Of a stretch of 64,000 nt of DNA, positions 32,561-41,505 are shown one piece after another (within the stretch, counting starts at the first letter, position 1; the number at the start of each line of letters is the position of its first letter). Source of the DNA: Duganella sp. Root1480D1 (GTDB lineage: Bacteria; Pseudomonadota; Gammaproteobacteria; Burkholderiales; Burkholderiaceae_D); the NCBI RefSeq assembly GCF_001427305.1, contig NZ_LMFZ01000049.1:62001-126000 (forward strand), in the 5' to 3' direction. The translations under genes and the position numbers were made by a program. The notes under the pieces are model-generated. The model was not told where the DNA came from. It did not search any database and worked only from the letters and a program-made list of their open reading frames with translations.

Positions 32561-33856
32561 TCAGTCGTCGCGGCCCAGGACGGCGCGTTGGAAAATCGCA
32601 TCAAGGATCTGTTCCTCGGCACGCGTGTGCGCCGAGTGCTGGCCCGGGGCGGCGTCCGGATCGCTGCCAAAGCCCCCGATCAGGGACACGATGCCCTGTT
32701 TCTTCTTCAAGTCTACGGCGAAGGTGGAGACCAGGCCATAAGCTTCGCCCAGGTGGCCGACTGCATTGAAGCGGCCATCCTGCGGCATGCCGCCCATATT
32801 GCCCCGCACGTCGACGAAGCGTTGCGTGCCCAGGCCCCAGCTATGGTAAAGCCCTTTCAGCGTATCGCCATTGCGGCCGTTGAAGCGCCATTGTTCGCCG
32901 AACATCAGGGCCAGCGAAGCCGGCCTGATGATCTGCTTGCCCTCATGGCGGCCATGGTTGATCAGCATGAGCATGATCTTGCCCAAATCGCCAGCCGAGA
33001 TGCGCAGGCCGCCGGTCGGGCTGAAGGGGGTGGCATTGGTGCCAATCACATAGTTGTCCAGCCCTGGCGGATCCTGCGGCGCCGCCACGCCAAAATCGTC
33101 GACCTGGGCGATCCAGGGCCCCTTGCTATCCCAGGTTTCGGTATCGCGCGTGCGGCGGCGGTATAGCGTGGCGGTATCTGCTACCTCCTGCGGGCTGAAT
33201 TCTGCCGGGTTATAGCCGCCCCGCAGTCCCATCGGCGCCAGCAGCAAACGTTTCATCAGGCGGTCGAAACGCTCGCCCGTCACGCGCTCCATGATGGTTC
33301 CGATCACAGCCCAGTTCAGGTTGGAATAAGTGAAGTATTGGCCGGGCTCGCCATCGCGCGCCCACATCTTGCCGTCCGGGACCAGCACCGCGCGCAAGGC
33401 CGTGCCTGCGCTCCAGAAGTAGCCGCCGTCGTCGCGCAAGGTCGAAGTGTGGCTCAGCAAATGCCGCAGCGTGATCGCCCGCTCAGGATAATTCGGATTG
33501 CGCAAGGCAAAGCCAAGGTAATCGCCGGCATCGGCGTCGAGCTTGAGCTTGCCTTCTTCGGCCAGCTTCATCACGCCGAAGGTGGTCATCATTTTGGAAA
33601 TGGAAGCGATGCGGAACATGGTCTGCGGCGTTACCGGCGCCGCGCCGCCGCTGCCCGTGGTATCAATCCTGCGCAAGCCGAACTGTTGTTGATAAGTCAC
33701 CTTGCCATCGCGGATCGCCAGCACCGACAAGCCCGACAGCGGCCGCTGCGCATCGTTGACGATGGCCGCCAGCTCCGCATCCAGCTTGCCCGCCGCAGCT
33801 TGGCCGAGGTTGCCCAACAGTACTGCGCCGATCAGGGCGCGTATCCCTTTTTGCAT
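32561..33856 (-). CDS. Serine hydrolase, class C beta-lactamase-like
   Basis: The 431-residue product has an N-terminal signal peptide (MQKGIRALIGAVLLGNLGQA) and the beta-lactamase/esterase fold. The nucleophile motif SxxK is in FRIASISKMMTTFG, and the YxN motif in YSNLNWAVIG. Such proteins include esterases, D-aminopeptidases and penicillin-binding-like enzymes; true AmpC activity is not implied. The start at 33856 is preferred because GGAG lies 5 bases before it; an in-frame ATG 24 bases upstream precedes the ribosome site. It is divergent from the GntR gene at 34018. Confidence 0.85.
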   Translation of the reverse strand: MQKGIRALIGAVLLGNLGQAAAGKLDAELAAIVNDAQRPLSGLSVLAIRDGKVTYQQQFGLRRIDTTGSGGAAPVTPQTMFRIASISKMMTTFGVMKLAEEGKLKLDADAGDYLGFALRNPNYPERAITLRHLLSHTSTLRDDGGYFWSAGTALRAVLVPDGKMWARDGEPGQYFTYSNLNWAVIGTIMERVTGERFDRLMKRLLLAPMGLRGGYNPAEFSPQEVADTATLYRRRTRDTETWDSKGPWIAQVDDFGVAAPQDPPGLDNYVIGTNATPFSPTGGLRISAGDLGKIMLMLINHGRHEGKQIIRPASLALMFGEQWRFNGRNGDTLKGLYHSWGLGTQRFVDVRGNMGGMPQDGRFNAVGHLGEAYGLVSTFAVDLKKKQGIVSLIGGFGSDPDAAPGQHSAHTRAEEQILDAIFQRAVLGRDD

Positions 33857-33968
33857 GCATTCTCCTTTTGCAAACAGCATACGGCGCCGCCCTTTCAGGC
33901 AGCTAATGAAAACTGATTATCTGCCTATAACCCCGGTGTATCGGGCTCTAAAGCCAAATGAAAAGAGC

Positions 33969-33988
33969 AGCGAAATTTCTCTTTCGCT
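33969..33988. promoter_or_regulatory. Inverted repeat upstream of gntR, candidate operator
   Basis: AGCGAAA at 33969-33975 and TTTCGCT at 33982-33988 form a perfect 7-bp inverted repeat about 30 bases before the GntR start. It could be an autoregulatory site for the GntR protein or a hairpin in the leader. ATTACACT just downstream (33989-33996) recurs 10 bases before murQ (34825-34832), so these may be related sites. Confidence 0.35.
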
Positions 33989-34017
33989 ATTACACTAGCA
34001 GTTATAGGAGAAATGTA

Positions 34018-34758
34018 ATGAGCCTCACCAGCGTTGAATTCAAACCAGATCAACAAGACAATTCGCCGCTGTACATGCAGATTGCCCGCAAGTTGAGCGA
34101 CGATGTTCGAAACGGACGTTACCAGGTCGACCAGGCGCTGCCTTCCGAACGAACCCTCTCGGAATTGCTGAACGTTTCGCGCGTGACCGCCCGCAAAGCC
34201 ATCGACCAGTTGGTGGACCAGGGCCTGGTGGTGCGCCGTCGCGGTTCGGGCAACTACATCGCGCCGCGCATTGAACAACCGTTGTCGAACCTGACCAGCT
34301 TTTCGGAACAACTCTCGCAGCGCGGCTACAAGCCGGGTTCGCGTTGGCTCAAGCGCGCGCTGGTGGCCGCCAGTGCCGACGAGCAGTTGAGCCTTGGCCT
34401 GTCGCCCAATACCCGTGTGGCGCGCCTGGAACGCCTGCGCCTGGCCGATGACGTGGTGATGGCGTATGAAGTATCGGTGCTGCCGCAAACCATCGTCCCC
34501 AATCCGGAGCTGATCGGCGATTCGCTTTACCAATACCTGGATTCGGTCGGCAAGGGGCCGGCACGCGCGCTGCAGCACATCCGCGCCATGAATGCCTCGG
34601 CCGAGCTGGCGCGCCAGCTCGAAGTGCCGGAAGGCCAGGCCGTACTGTTTATTACCCGTATCGCCTATCTTGAGTCGGGCCAGGCGATCGAGCTCACGCA
34701 TTCCTACTGCCGCAGCGATCATTACGACTTCGTGGCGGAGATGCGCCGCGCCGCGTAG
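34018..34758 (+). CDS. GntR/HutC-family regulator, NagR-like
   Basis: The 246-residue protein has an N-terminal winged helix (residues about 15-85, SPLYMQIARKLSDDVRNGRY, LPSERTLSELLNVSRVTARK) and a C-terminal UTRA effector domain (about 95-240, LSQRGYKPGSRWLKRALVAA, ELTHSYCRSDHYDFVAEMRR). NagR, a member of this group, senses amino-sugar phosphates. Its position directly before murQ, an AmpG-like permease and an amino-sugar kinase strongly suggests that it controls the peptidoglycan salvage genes, probably with an amino-sugar phosphate as effector. GGAG at 34007-34010 sets the start. Confidence 0.9.
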   Translation: MSLTSVEFKPDQQDNSPLYMQIARKLSDDVRNGRYQVDQALPSERTLSELLNVSRVTARKAIDQLVDQGLVVRRRGSGNYIAPRIEQPLSNLTSFSEQLSQRGYKPGSRWLKRALVAASADEQLSLGLSPNTRVARLERLRLADDVVMAYEVSVLPQTIVPNPELIGDSLYQYLDSVGKGPARALQHIRAMNASAELARQLEVPEGQAVLFITRIAYLESGQAIELTHSYCRSDHYDFVAEMRRAA

Positions 34759-34839
34759 GCCGGGCTGCATAACCTGGGGGCATAAGCTCCGCAAGTCCTG
34801 TCATGGGGGGGCCCGGCATTTTGGCATTACACTCGTTTT

Positions 34840-35721
34840 ATGCTGAAGACCGAAACGCCCAGTTCCCAACATCGCGAGCTGGACCAATATCCGATCGAAA
34901 AGCTGGTCGCCGCCTTTGCCGATGACCAGCTCAACGCGGTGCAAGCCGTGCGTGCCGCCGTCCCCGCTATTGCCAAAGCAGTCGAAGCTGCCGTGCCCCG
35001 CATCGAAGCGGGCGGCCGGCTGCTCTACGTCGGCGCCGGGACTTCAGGCCGGCTCGGCGTGCTCGATAGCGTTGAGCTTTACCCTACTTTCTCCTGGCCG
35101 CATGAACGTGCGGTCGCCATCCTTGCCGGCGGCACGGAAGCCATGTTCCAGGCAGTGGAAGGCGCGGAGGATGACCGCGAACAGGGCGCACGCGACCTGC
35201 TGGCGCTGAACCCCGGGCGCCATGACGTGGTGCTGGCGCTGGCTGCATCGGGCACCACGCCCTATGTGCTGGGCGCGCTGGAGGCGGGGCGCAAAGCCGG
35301 TGCATTGACTGTCGGCATCGCCAACAACCCTGGCTCGCCGCTCACGCAGGAAGCCGAAATCGGCATCACCCTCGACACCGGCTACGAAATCATTTCCGGC
35401 AGCACGCGCCTGAAGGCCGGCACCTCGCAGAAGATCGTGCTGAACACGATCTCCAGCGCGATCATGGTGCGATTGAACAAGGTTTATGGAAACTTGATGG
35501 TAGACTTGAAGCCGACCAATGCGAAGCTGTTTGCGCGCACGGTGCGGCTCACCATGCACGCCACCGGTGCCGACGAAGCGGCAGCCCGCACAGCGCTGGA
35601 ACAGTGCGGCTTCCATGTCAAAGTGGCGGTGGTCGCCCTGTTAAAGAAAACCACGGTTCAGCAAGCGGGAGACTTGCTGGACCAGGCCAGGGGCAGCGTG
35701 CGCGGCGCACTCGCCATTTGA
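34840..35721 (+). CDS. murQ: N-acetylmuramic acid 6-phosphate etherase
   Basis: MurQ cleaves the lactyl ether of MurNAc-6-phosphate to give GlcNAc-6-phosphate and D-lactate. The 293-residue SIS-domain protein has the family start ELDQYPIEKLVAAFADDQLN, RLLYVGAGTSGRLGVLDSVE with the catalytic Glu position, then LAASGTTPYVLGALEAGRKA and STRLKAGTSQKIVLNTISSA. It follows the GntR gene by 81 bases and precedes the permease by 39. It is the central enzyme of the amino-sugar salvage cluster. Confidence 0.96.
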   Translation: MLKTETPSSQHRELDQYPIEKLVAAFADDQLNAVQAVRAAVPAIAKAVEAAVPRIEAGGRLLYVGAGTSGRLGVLDSVELYPTFSWPHERAVAILAGGTEAMFQAVEGAEDDREQGARDLLALNPGRHDVVLALAASGTTPYVLGALEAGRKAGALTVGIANNPGSPLTQEAEIGITLDTGYEIISGSTRLKAGTSQKIVLNTISSAIMVRLNKVYGNLMVDLKPTNAKLFARTVRLTMHATGADEAAARTALEQCGFHVKVAVVALLKKTTVQQAGDLLDQARGSVRGALAI

Positions 35722-35760
35722 CCCGCCCTGCGCTCGTCCCGGCCGATAAGAAAGGACGTA

Positions 35761-37026
35761 ATGGATCGAGCGCAGCAACGCAGCCCCTGGGGCTGGGTCC
35801 CGACACTGTATTTCAACCAGGGCATTCCCTATTTTGCGGTCATGGCACTGACCACCGCAATGTATAAAGACCTTGGCATCTCCAACGCGGACATGGCGTA
35901 TTACACAGGCTGGCTGTACCTGCCCTGGGTGATCAAACCATTGTGGTCGCCGCTGATCGAAATGCTCGGCACCAAGCGCGCATGGACCACCATCCTGCAG
36001 ATGGTCCTGGGCGTATCGCTGGCCTCGGTCGCCTTCACGCTGCCGCTATCGAACTTCTTCCAGCTTAGCCTTGGCATCATGTGGCTGATGGCGTTCAGCT
36101 CCGCCACGCACGATATTGCGGCGGACGGCTACTACATGCTCGCGCTGCGGCAAAAGCAGCAGGCGGAATTCGTCGGCGTGCGCAGTACCTTCTATCGCGC
36201 CGCGACTGTGGCCTGCCAGGGCGGGGTGCTTTTCCTCGCTGGGAAAATCATCAAGCACACCGGCAACCCGCATATGGCGTGGTCAGTCGCCTTTGCCGCC
36301 CTGGGCGCCGTATTTTTGGCGTTGGCGCTCTACCATCTCTTCGCGCTGCCCAAGCCGGCCGAGGATGCACCGGCGGTGCGATCGTCTGCGCCGATGAAAG
36401 AATTCTTCGCCACCTTCGCAGCATTCTTCCGCAAGGACGGCATCGTTGTGATCCTGCTGTTCCTGTTGCTGTTCCGCCTTGGCGAGTCGCAGTTGCTGAA
36501 AATGGTGGTGCCCTTCCTGAAAGACCCGCTGGCGAAAGGCGGGCTTGGCCTGAGCACCGAAGACGTTGGCATCGCCTACGGCACCGTCGGCATCATTGGA
36601 CTGATTCTCGGCGGCCTGGCAGGCGGCTGGCTGATTGCGCGCTTTGGCCTCAGGCGCTGCCTGTGGCCTTTCGCGATTGCGATCCACATCCCGGACCTGA
36701 TTTTCGTCTACCTGTCGCAAGCGCAGCCGCAGGACTTTGTTTGGATTTCGACCTGCCTGGCGGTGGAGCAGTTTGGCTACGGTCTGGGCTTCACGTCCTT
36801 CATGATGTACATGATCATGGTGAGCCAGGGCGAGCACAAGACTGCGCATTATTCGATTTGCACCGGCTTCATGGCGCTTGGGATGATGATTCCGCAGATG
36901 GCCAGCGGCAAGCTGCAGGAAATCCTGGGTTACCAGCACTTCTTCATTTTTGCCTGCACGGCGACTATCCCGGCCTTCATCATGACGGCACTGATCAAGA
37001 TAGACCCGGCGTTTGGCCGGGAATAG
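35761..37026 (+). CDS. MFS permease, AmpG-like (muropeptide or amino-sugar uptake)
   Basis: The 421-residue protein has about 12 membrane helices and fits the AmpG-like branch of the major facilitator superfamily. It starts PTLYFNQGIPYFAVMALTTA, with WLYLPWVIKPLWSPLIEMLG characteristic of AmpG relatives, then HDIAADGYYMLAL and the C-half AYGTVGIIGLILGGLAGGWL. E. coli AmpG imports anhydromuropeptides. Here it lies between murQ and a DigH-like glycosidase, so the import of peptidoglycan fragments or amino sugars is likely. It has no obvious soluble domain. Substrate assignment depends on context. Confidence 0.82.
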   Translation: MDRAQQRSPWGWVPTLYFNQGIPYFAVMALTTAMYKDLGISNADMAYYTGWLYLPWVIKPLWSPLIEMLGTKRAWTTILQMVLGVSLASVAFTLPLSNFFQLSLGIMWLMAFSSATHDIAADGYYMLALRQKQQAEFVGVRSTFYRAATVACQGGVLFLAGKIIKHTGNPHMAWSVAFAALGAVFLALALYHLFALPKPAEDAPAVRSSAPMKEFFATFAAFFRKDGIVVILLFLLLFRLGESQLLKMVVPFLKDPLAKGGLGLSTEDVGIAYGTVGIIGLILGGLAGGWLIARFGLRRCLWPFAIAIHIPDLIFVYLSQAQPQDFVWISTCLAVEQFGYGLGFTSFMMYMIMVSQGEHKTAHYSICTGFMALGMMIPQMASGKLQEILGYQHFFIFACTATIPAFIMTALIKIDPAFGRE

Positions 37027-37062
37027 GTAGAATACGGCTCCTGCTGATGTGAGGATTAGGTT

Positions 37063-38727
37063 TTGGCTTTTAATGCGAAAAGGCGGCTGACCATAGCCGC
37101 CGCCGCGGCCGGCGTGGCCGCATTAATGGGAGCGTGTTCGTCGACGCCTACCGTGCCAGCCGCCGGTGAAGCTGCGGTACCACCTTCCGGTGGCGGGAGC
37201 GGCAATATGCCGGTTCCGGCCGCGAGTGCGGCTTCGGCAGCGGCGCCCCAACGCATCACCGGCGAGCAACCGCCTGCCGCGCCGCGCGAATTCCGCGCCG
37301 CCTGGGTGTCGACGGTCGCCAACATCGACTGGCCAAGCCGCAGCAACCTGCCGCCGGCGCGCCAGCAGGCGGAAGCCCTCGCCATCCTCGACCGCGCCAA
37401 GTCCCTGCACCTGAACGCCATCGTGCTGCAGGTGCGCCCCAGCGCCGACGCCATTTACCCGTCCAGGCTGGAACCCTGGTCCGAATTCCTGACCGGCCAG
37501 CAAGGCAGGGCCCCCGAGCCAGCCTGGGATCCGCTGGCGTTCTGGATCACGCAGGCCCATGCCCGCGGACTGGAACTGCATGCCTGGTTCAACCCCTACC
37601 GTGCCCGTCATTCCGCCGCCCGCACGCCGAACGCGCGGGACCATATCGCCAACACCAAGCCGCAAGTGGTGCGCCAGTACGGCAAGTTCCAATGGATGGA
37701 CCCGGGCGAAGAAGCCGCCGCCCAGCAAACGCTGGACGTGATCCTGGACGTGGTGCGCCGCTATGATATCGACGGCGTCCACATCGACGATTATTTCTAT
37801 CCATACCCGATCGAAGCCCCCGGAGCCAATGGCGGCGAGGCGGCGCTGGACGCACCATCGAACGGCAACAAGCCCGAACTGGATTTCCCCGACAGCGCCC
37901 CCTACCAGCGCTACCTGCAAGGCGGCGGCACCCTGGACCGCGCCAACTGGCGCCGCCAGAACGTCAACCAGTTGATCGAAGCAATCTACACCGGCATCCA
38001 CAAGGAAAAAGCCTGGGTGCGCTTCGGCATCAGCCCCTTCGGCATTGGCCGCCCGGACCGCCGCCCGCCCGGCATCCAAGGCTTCAGCCAGTACGACAAG
38101 CTGTACGCCGATGCCGAACTGTGGCTGCAAAACGGCTGGCTCGATTACCTGGCGCCGCAGCTTTACTGGCCCATCGCCCAGCAGCCGCAAGCCTTCCCCG
38201 TGCTGCTCGATTACTGGCTGGGGCAAAACAAGCGCGGCCGCCATATCTGGCCGGGCCTGTACACCAGCCGCATCGACGACAGCAGCAAGTCCTTCACGGC
38301 GGACGAAATCGTGCAGCAGGTCGATGTGATGCGCAGCCGCGCCAATGCGAATGGCCACATCCATTTCAGCATCGCCGCCCTGATGCAAAACCGCAAAGGC
38401 GTGAGTGACCAGCTGAAAGCCACCAGCTACCAGGGGCCGGCACTGGTGCCGGCATCTCCATGGCTGGGCAGTGAAGCGCCGCCCGCACCGACCGTGGCAG
38501 TCAAGCGCCACGCCAGCGGGCTGTCGCTTACCCTTGGCAATGCCGCCCGCGCCACCCATCTCGCCATCTGGGCGCGGTATGGCGAGGAATGGCGTTTCAA
38601 TGTAGTGCCAGCCGGCCGCAGCGAAGTGGTGCTGACCGACGACAGCGGCGTGCCCGCCCGCAGCGTGGTGGTGTCGGCGGTCGACCGCTTAGGTAACGAA
38701 AGTCCACGAGTTTCCGCTGCCTTATAA
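37063..38727 (+). CDS. DigH-like (DUF187/GHL10) lipoprotein glycosyl hydrolase
   Basis: The 554-residue protein starts at TTG (37063, with GAGG 8 bases upstream) and has a signal with lipobox ALMGAC. After an Ala/Pro-rich linker, the catalytic TIM-barrel spans about residues 65-400: EFRAAWVSTVANIDWPSRSN, NAIVLQVRPSADAIYPS, LELHAWFNPYRARHS, DIDGVHIDDYFYPYP (with likely acidic catalytic residues) and VRFGISPFGIGRPDRRPPG. A C-terminal beta-sandwich follows. E. coli DigH (YddW) is a lipoprotein of this family that cleaves peptidoglycan glycans lacking stem peptides. Location among salvage genes supports that role here. Confidence 0.85.
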   Translation: MAFNAKRRLTIAAAAAGVAALMGACSSTPTVPAAGEAAVPPSGGGSGNMPVPAASAASAAAPQRITGEQPPAAPREFRAAWVSTVANIDWPSRSNLPPARQQAEALAILDRAKSLHLNAIVLQVRPSADAIYPSRLEPWSEFLTGQQGRAPEPAWDPLAFWITQAHARGLELHAWFNPYRARHSAARTPNARDHIANTKPQVVRQYGKFQWMDPGEEAAAQQTLDVILDVVRRYDIDGVHIDDYFYPYPIEAPGANGGEAALDAPSNGNKPELDFPDSAPYQRYLQGGGTLDRANWRRQNVNQLIEAIYTGIHKEKAWVRFGISPFGIGRPDRRPPGIQGFSQYDKLYADAELWLQNGWLDYLAPQLYWPIAQQPQAFPVLLDYWLGQNKRGRHIWPGLYTSRIDDSSKSFTADEIVQQVDVMRSRANANGHIHFSIAALMQNRKGVSDQLKATSYQGPALVPASPWLGSEAPPAPTVAVKRHASGLSLTLGNAARATHLAIWARYGEEWRFNVVPAGRSEVVLTDDSGVPARSVVVSAVDRLGNESPRVSAAL

Positions 38728-38797
38728 CTTTTTGGAATGAGTGCCGCACACGCATTCATGTCAAGATGACAGCGTTTCAACGTACACTCGACAGATC

Positions 38798-39715
38798 ATG
38801 GGCAAACCTGACACCGATCGTACCTTAGGGCTGGGAATCGATGCTGGCGGCACGGAAACACGCTGGGCGCTGTCCGACCCGGCAGGCGAAATTGTGGCCG
38901 AAAGCACGGTCGCCGGACTGTCCGCCCTGATGATGGCCAAGCCAGCCGGCCGTGAACAAGTCCACGCCACCTTCAGCCAGTTGGCGCAGGAGGTGCTGGA
39001 AGCCGGCAAGCCGCTGCGCATCTGCGCCGGGCTGACCGGTTTCGGCGGCGATGGCAATGTGCTGATGGACTGGCTGTCCACCCTGCTCGGGGTGCACCTG
39101 GACGCGGTCACCCTCTGCAACGATATCGAAGTCGCCTACCTCGACGCTTTCGAACCCGGCCAGGGCTACCTGGTCTACGCCGGCACTGGTTCGATTGCCG
39201 CCTTCATTGACGAACAGGGCGAATTCCACCGTGCCGGCGGCCGCGGCGTCATGCTGGACGATGCCGGCGGCGGCTTCTGGATCGCGCGCGAAGCGATGCG
39301 CCGCATCTGGCGCGGCGAGGACGAGCAGCCCGGCACATGGCAGGATTCGCCGATGGCCCATGCGGTGTTCGACCATGTGGGCGGCAGCGACTGGTCCTTC
39401 TCGCGCAACTTCATGTACACCCAGGAGCGGGGCGAGATCGGCAAGCTGGCGCTGGCTGTCGCCATGAGCGCCGGCGCCGACCCGGCCGCCCGCCACATCC
39501 TGCTGCAGGCCGGACGCGAGCTGGCCCGCCTGGCGCTGGCGCTGGTGACGCGCTTCGGCGAGCGGCCGATTGTCCTGTCCGGCCGCGCCGCCGAACTGCA
39601 TCCCCTGATTTTCGAAGCCATGCGCGCAGACTTGCCGCCTGGATTCCATTTGCAAAAACGCACCGCCAGGCCGCATCATGCGGCTGCCAGGATGGCCGCC
39701 CGGCCCCGCAACTAA
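38798..39715 (+). CDS. BadF-type N-acetylglucosamine/N-acetylmuramic acid kinase
   Basis: The 305-residue protein is an ASKHA-fold kinase of the BadF/BadG/BcrA group: LGIDAGGTETRWALSDPAG is the first phosphate-binding motif, YLVYAGTGSIAAFIDEQGE the second, and GRGVMLDDAGGGFWIAREAM follows. Members phosphorylate GlcNAc or MurNAc (for example clostridial MurK). The product MurNAc-6-phosphate would be the MurQ substrate, so the kinase connects imported sugars with murQ. The ATG at 38798 is chosen because the motif begins soon after; 57 more bases are open upstream. Confidence 0.88.
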   Translation: MGKPDTDRTLGLGIDAGGTETRWALSDPAGEIVAESTVAGLSALMMAKPAGREQVHATFSQLAQEVLEAGKPLRICAGLTGFGGDGNVLMDWLSTLLGVHLDAVTLCNDIEVAYLDAFEPGQGYLVYAGTGSIAAFIDEQGEFHRAGGRGVMLDDAGGGFWIAREAMRRIWRGEDEQPGTWQDSPMAHAVFDHVGGSDWSFSRNFMYTQERGEIGKLALAVAMSAGADPAARHILLQAGRELARLALALVTRFGERPIVLSGRAAELHPLIFEAMRADLPPGFHLQKRTARPHHAAARMAARPRN

Positions 39716-39722
39716 GGAAAAT

Positions 39723-40514
39723 ATGAAGAAACTGCTGCTTGCCTCCCTGATCGCCCTGCTGACTGGCTGCGCCACCCAACTGCCGAACATCGACCATTCG
39801 CTGACGTCCAAGGGGCAGAGCAGCCGCGTGCGCTTTGTCGTGATCCACTACACCGTGTCCGACCTGCCGCTGTCGGTCAAGCTGCTGACCGAGAAAGAAG
39901 TGAGCGCTCACTACCTGATCACCGACGAGAATGAGCCGCGCGTCTACGCCCTGGTCGACGAAAACCGCGCCGCCTGGCATGCGGGCCTGAGCAGCTGGAA
40001 GACTTACACGGCACTGAACTACAACTCGATCGGCATCGAAATCGTCAATCCCGGCTTCAAGGACATGCCGGATGGCCGCCACTGGTACGGCTTCACCGGC
40101 CGCCAGATTGACCAGCTGGTCGCCCTGCTCAAGCAGATCAAGGAACGCCACCAGATCGCACCGGAAAACTTCCTCGGCCACGCCGACGTGGCGCCACAGC
40201 GCAAGCAGGACCCGGGCCCGATGTTCCCGTGGAAGCGCCTGGCCGACGAGGGCCTGATCGCCTGGCCGGACGCCAGCGCCGTCGCTGCGGCGCTCCCGAA
40301 ATATGAAACCCAGCTGCCCGACGTCGCCTGGTTCCAGCAAAAGCTGGCCCAGCACGGCTACGCCACCCCGCAGACCGGCGTGCTGGACCCGGAAACCCAC
40401 AATGTGCTGGTGACTTTCCAGGCCAAGTACCGCAACAGCAAATGGGACGGCGTGCCTGACGCGGAATCCGCTGCCATCCTCGACGTACTGACCGCGCCCA
40501 AGCCAAAACCATAA
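39723..40514 (+). CDS. amiD: N-acetylmuramoyl-L-alanine amidase, AmiD-like lipoprotein
   Basis: The 263-residue protein begins MKKLLLASLIALLTGC, a lipoprotein signal. The amidase_2 domain (residues about 30-185) shows zinc and catalytic residues in VVIHYTVSDLPLSVKLL, RAAWHAGLSSWKTYTALN, NSIGIEIVNPGF and LGHADVAPQRKQDPGPMFPW. A C-terminal peptidoglycan-binding domain (about 195-260) follows. AmiD cuts the bond between MurNAc (or anhydroMurNAc) and the stem peptide, supplying free sugars and peptides. It starts 7 bases after the kinase stop. Confidence 0.92.
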   Translation: MKKLLLASLIALLTGCATQLPNIDHSLTSKGQSSRVRFVVIHYTVSDLPLSVKLLTEKEVSAHYLITDENEPRVYALVDENRAAWHAGLSSWKTYTALNYNSIGIEIVNPGFKDMPDGRHWYGFTGRQIDQLVALLKQIKERHQIAPENFLGHADVAPQRKQDPGPMFPWKRLADEGLIAWPDASAVAAALPKYETQLPDVAWFQQKLAQHGYATPQTGVLDPETHNVLVTFQAKYRNSKWDGVPDAESAAILDVLTAPKPKP

Positions 40515-40602
40515 GGCGGTTTGCACGGCCGCCGGCTTTCCCCTATCCTGCCAAAATGCCGCGGGGGAGGGCCTGCGGCGCTGAGGAAGAGGAACCAGGA
40601 CC

Positions 40603-41505
40603 ATGCGGCTGCGCCACATCGAAGTTTTCCACGCCATCATGCAGGTCGGCACCATCAGCGGTGCCGCCCAGGTGCTGCATATATCGCAGCCAGCCGTGAC
40701 CAAAGTGCTGCAGCACGCCGAACTGCAACTGGGCATGCCGCTGTTCGAGCGCGTGCGCGGCAAGCTGTACCCGAAGCCGGAAGCGCACCGCCTGTTTGCC
40801 GAAACCGAAAAACTGCACCGCGACCTGCAAGGCATCCGCCGCCTGGCGGCCAGCCTGAAAGGCCGCGCCGTCGAAACCGTGCGGCTGGTCTCGACCCCGA
40901 CCATCGCCATCAGCGTGCTGCCGCAAGCCATGAGCGAATGGCGCAAGGATTTCCCCGATACCCGCTGCGAGCTGGCCACCCACCACACATCCGAGATCGT
41001 CAACACCTTGCGTCTGGGCGAAGCCGACATGGCGCTGTCGCTGCAGGATCCGCGCCACCCCGGCATCATCGCCGAACCGATCGCGCAAGGCGTAATGACG
41101 GTAATCGCACCGGCCGGCACCTGGCGCAGCGACGACGCCGGCATGCCGCTGACGGCGGAAGGCCTGAGCGGTGAGCTGATCGGCCATGCCGACAACGACC
41201 CGCTGGGCGAGATGATCGTGGCTTCCTGCGAAGCGCAGGGCATCCAGCCCAACTTCCGCACCACCGTGCAGACTTACCAGATTGCCCGTTCGCTGGTGGA
41301 AGCCGGCGCTGGCCTGGCTGTGGTTGATCCGTTCACGGCGGCATCGGCCGATCCGGCCAAAGTACAGAAACGCCAATGGGCGCCGGCTATTCCGATCCAG
41401 CTTTTCCTGCTGACGAATAGCCACGCGCCCCTGTCGCACGGCGCCCGGCAACTGGCTGATTCCATCGCCAGCATGGCCCGCGCCTGCCTCGAACAAGGAA
41501 AGTGA
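40603..41505 (+). CDS. LysR-family regulator of the salvage cluster
   Basis: The 300-residue protein is a LysR regulator: RLRHIEVFHAIMQVGTISGA and VLHISQPAVTKVLQHAELQL form the HTH, and VETVRLVSTPTIAISVLPQA begins the effector domain. The fold resembles regulators of amino-acid or opine catabolism. Its stop overlaps the DdpX start (TGATG), so it is cotranscribed and coupled with the dipeptidase; this suggests it senses a D-amino acid or peptide. The effector is not known. Unlike most LysR genes it lies in the same direction as its likely target. Confidence 0.88.
   Translation: MRLRHIEVFHAIMQVGTISGAAQVLHISQPAVTKVLQHAELQLGMPLFERVRGKLYPKPEAHRLFAETEKLHRDLQGIRRLAASLKGRAVETVRLVSTPTIAISVLPQAMSEWRKDFPDTRCELATHHTSEIVNTLRLGEADMALSLQDPRHPGIIAEPIAQGVMTVIAPAGTWRSDDAGMPLTAEGLSGELIGHADNDPLGEMIVASCEAQGIQPNFRTTVQTYQIARSLVEAGAGLAVVDPFTAASADPAKVQKRQWAPAIPIQLFLLTNSHAPLSHGARQLADSIASMARACLEQGK

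Noticed and set aside
32561..33856. An AmpC-type resistance enzyme
   Set aside because: SxxK and YxN motifs are shared by many esterases and peptidases of this fold. No AmpR-type gene is adjacent and overall features fit a general serine hydrolase.
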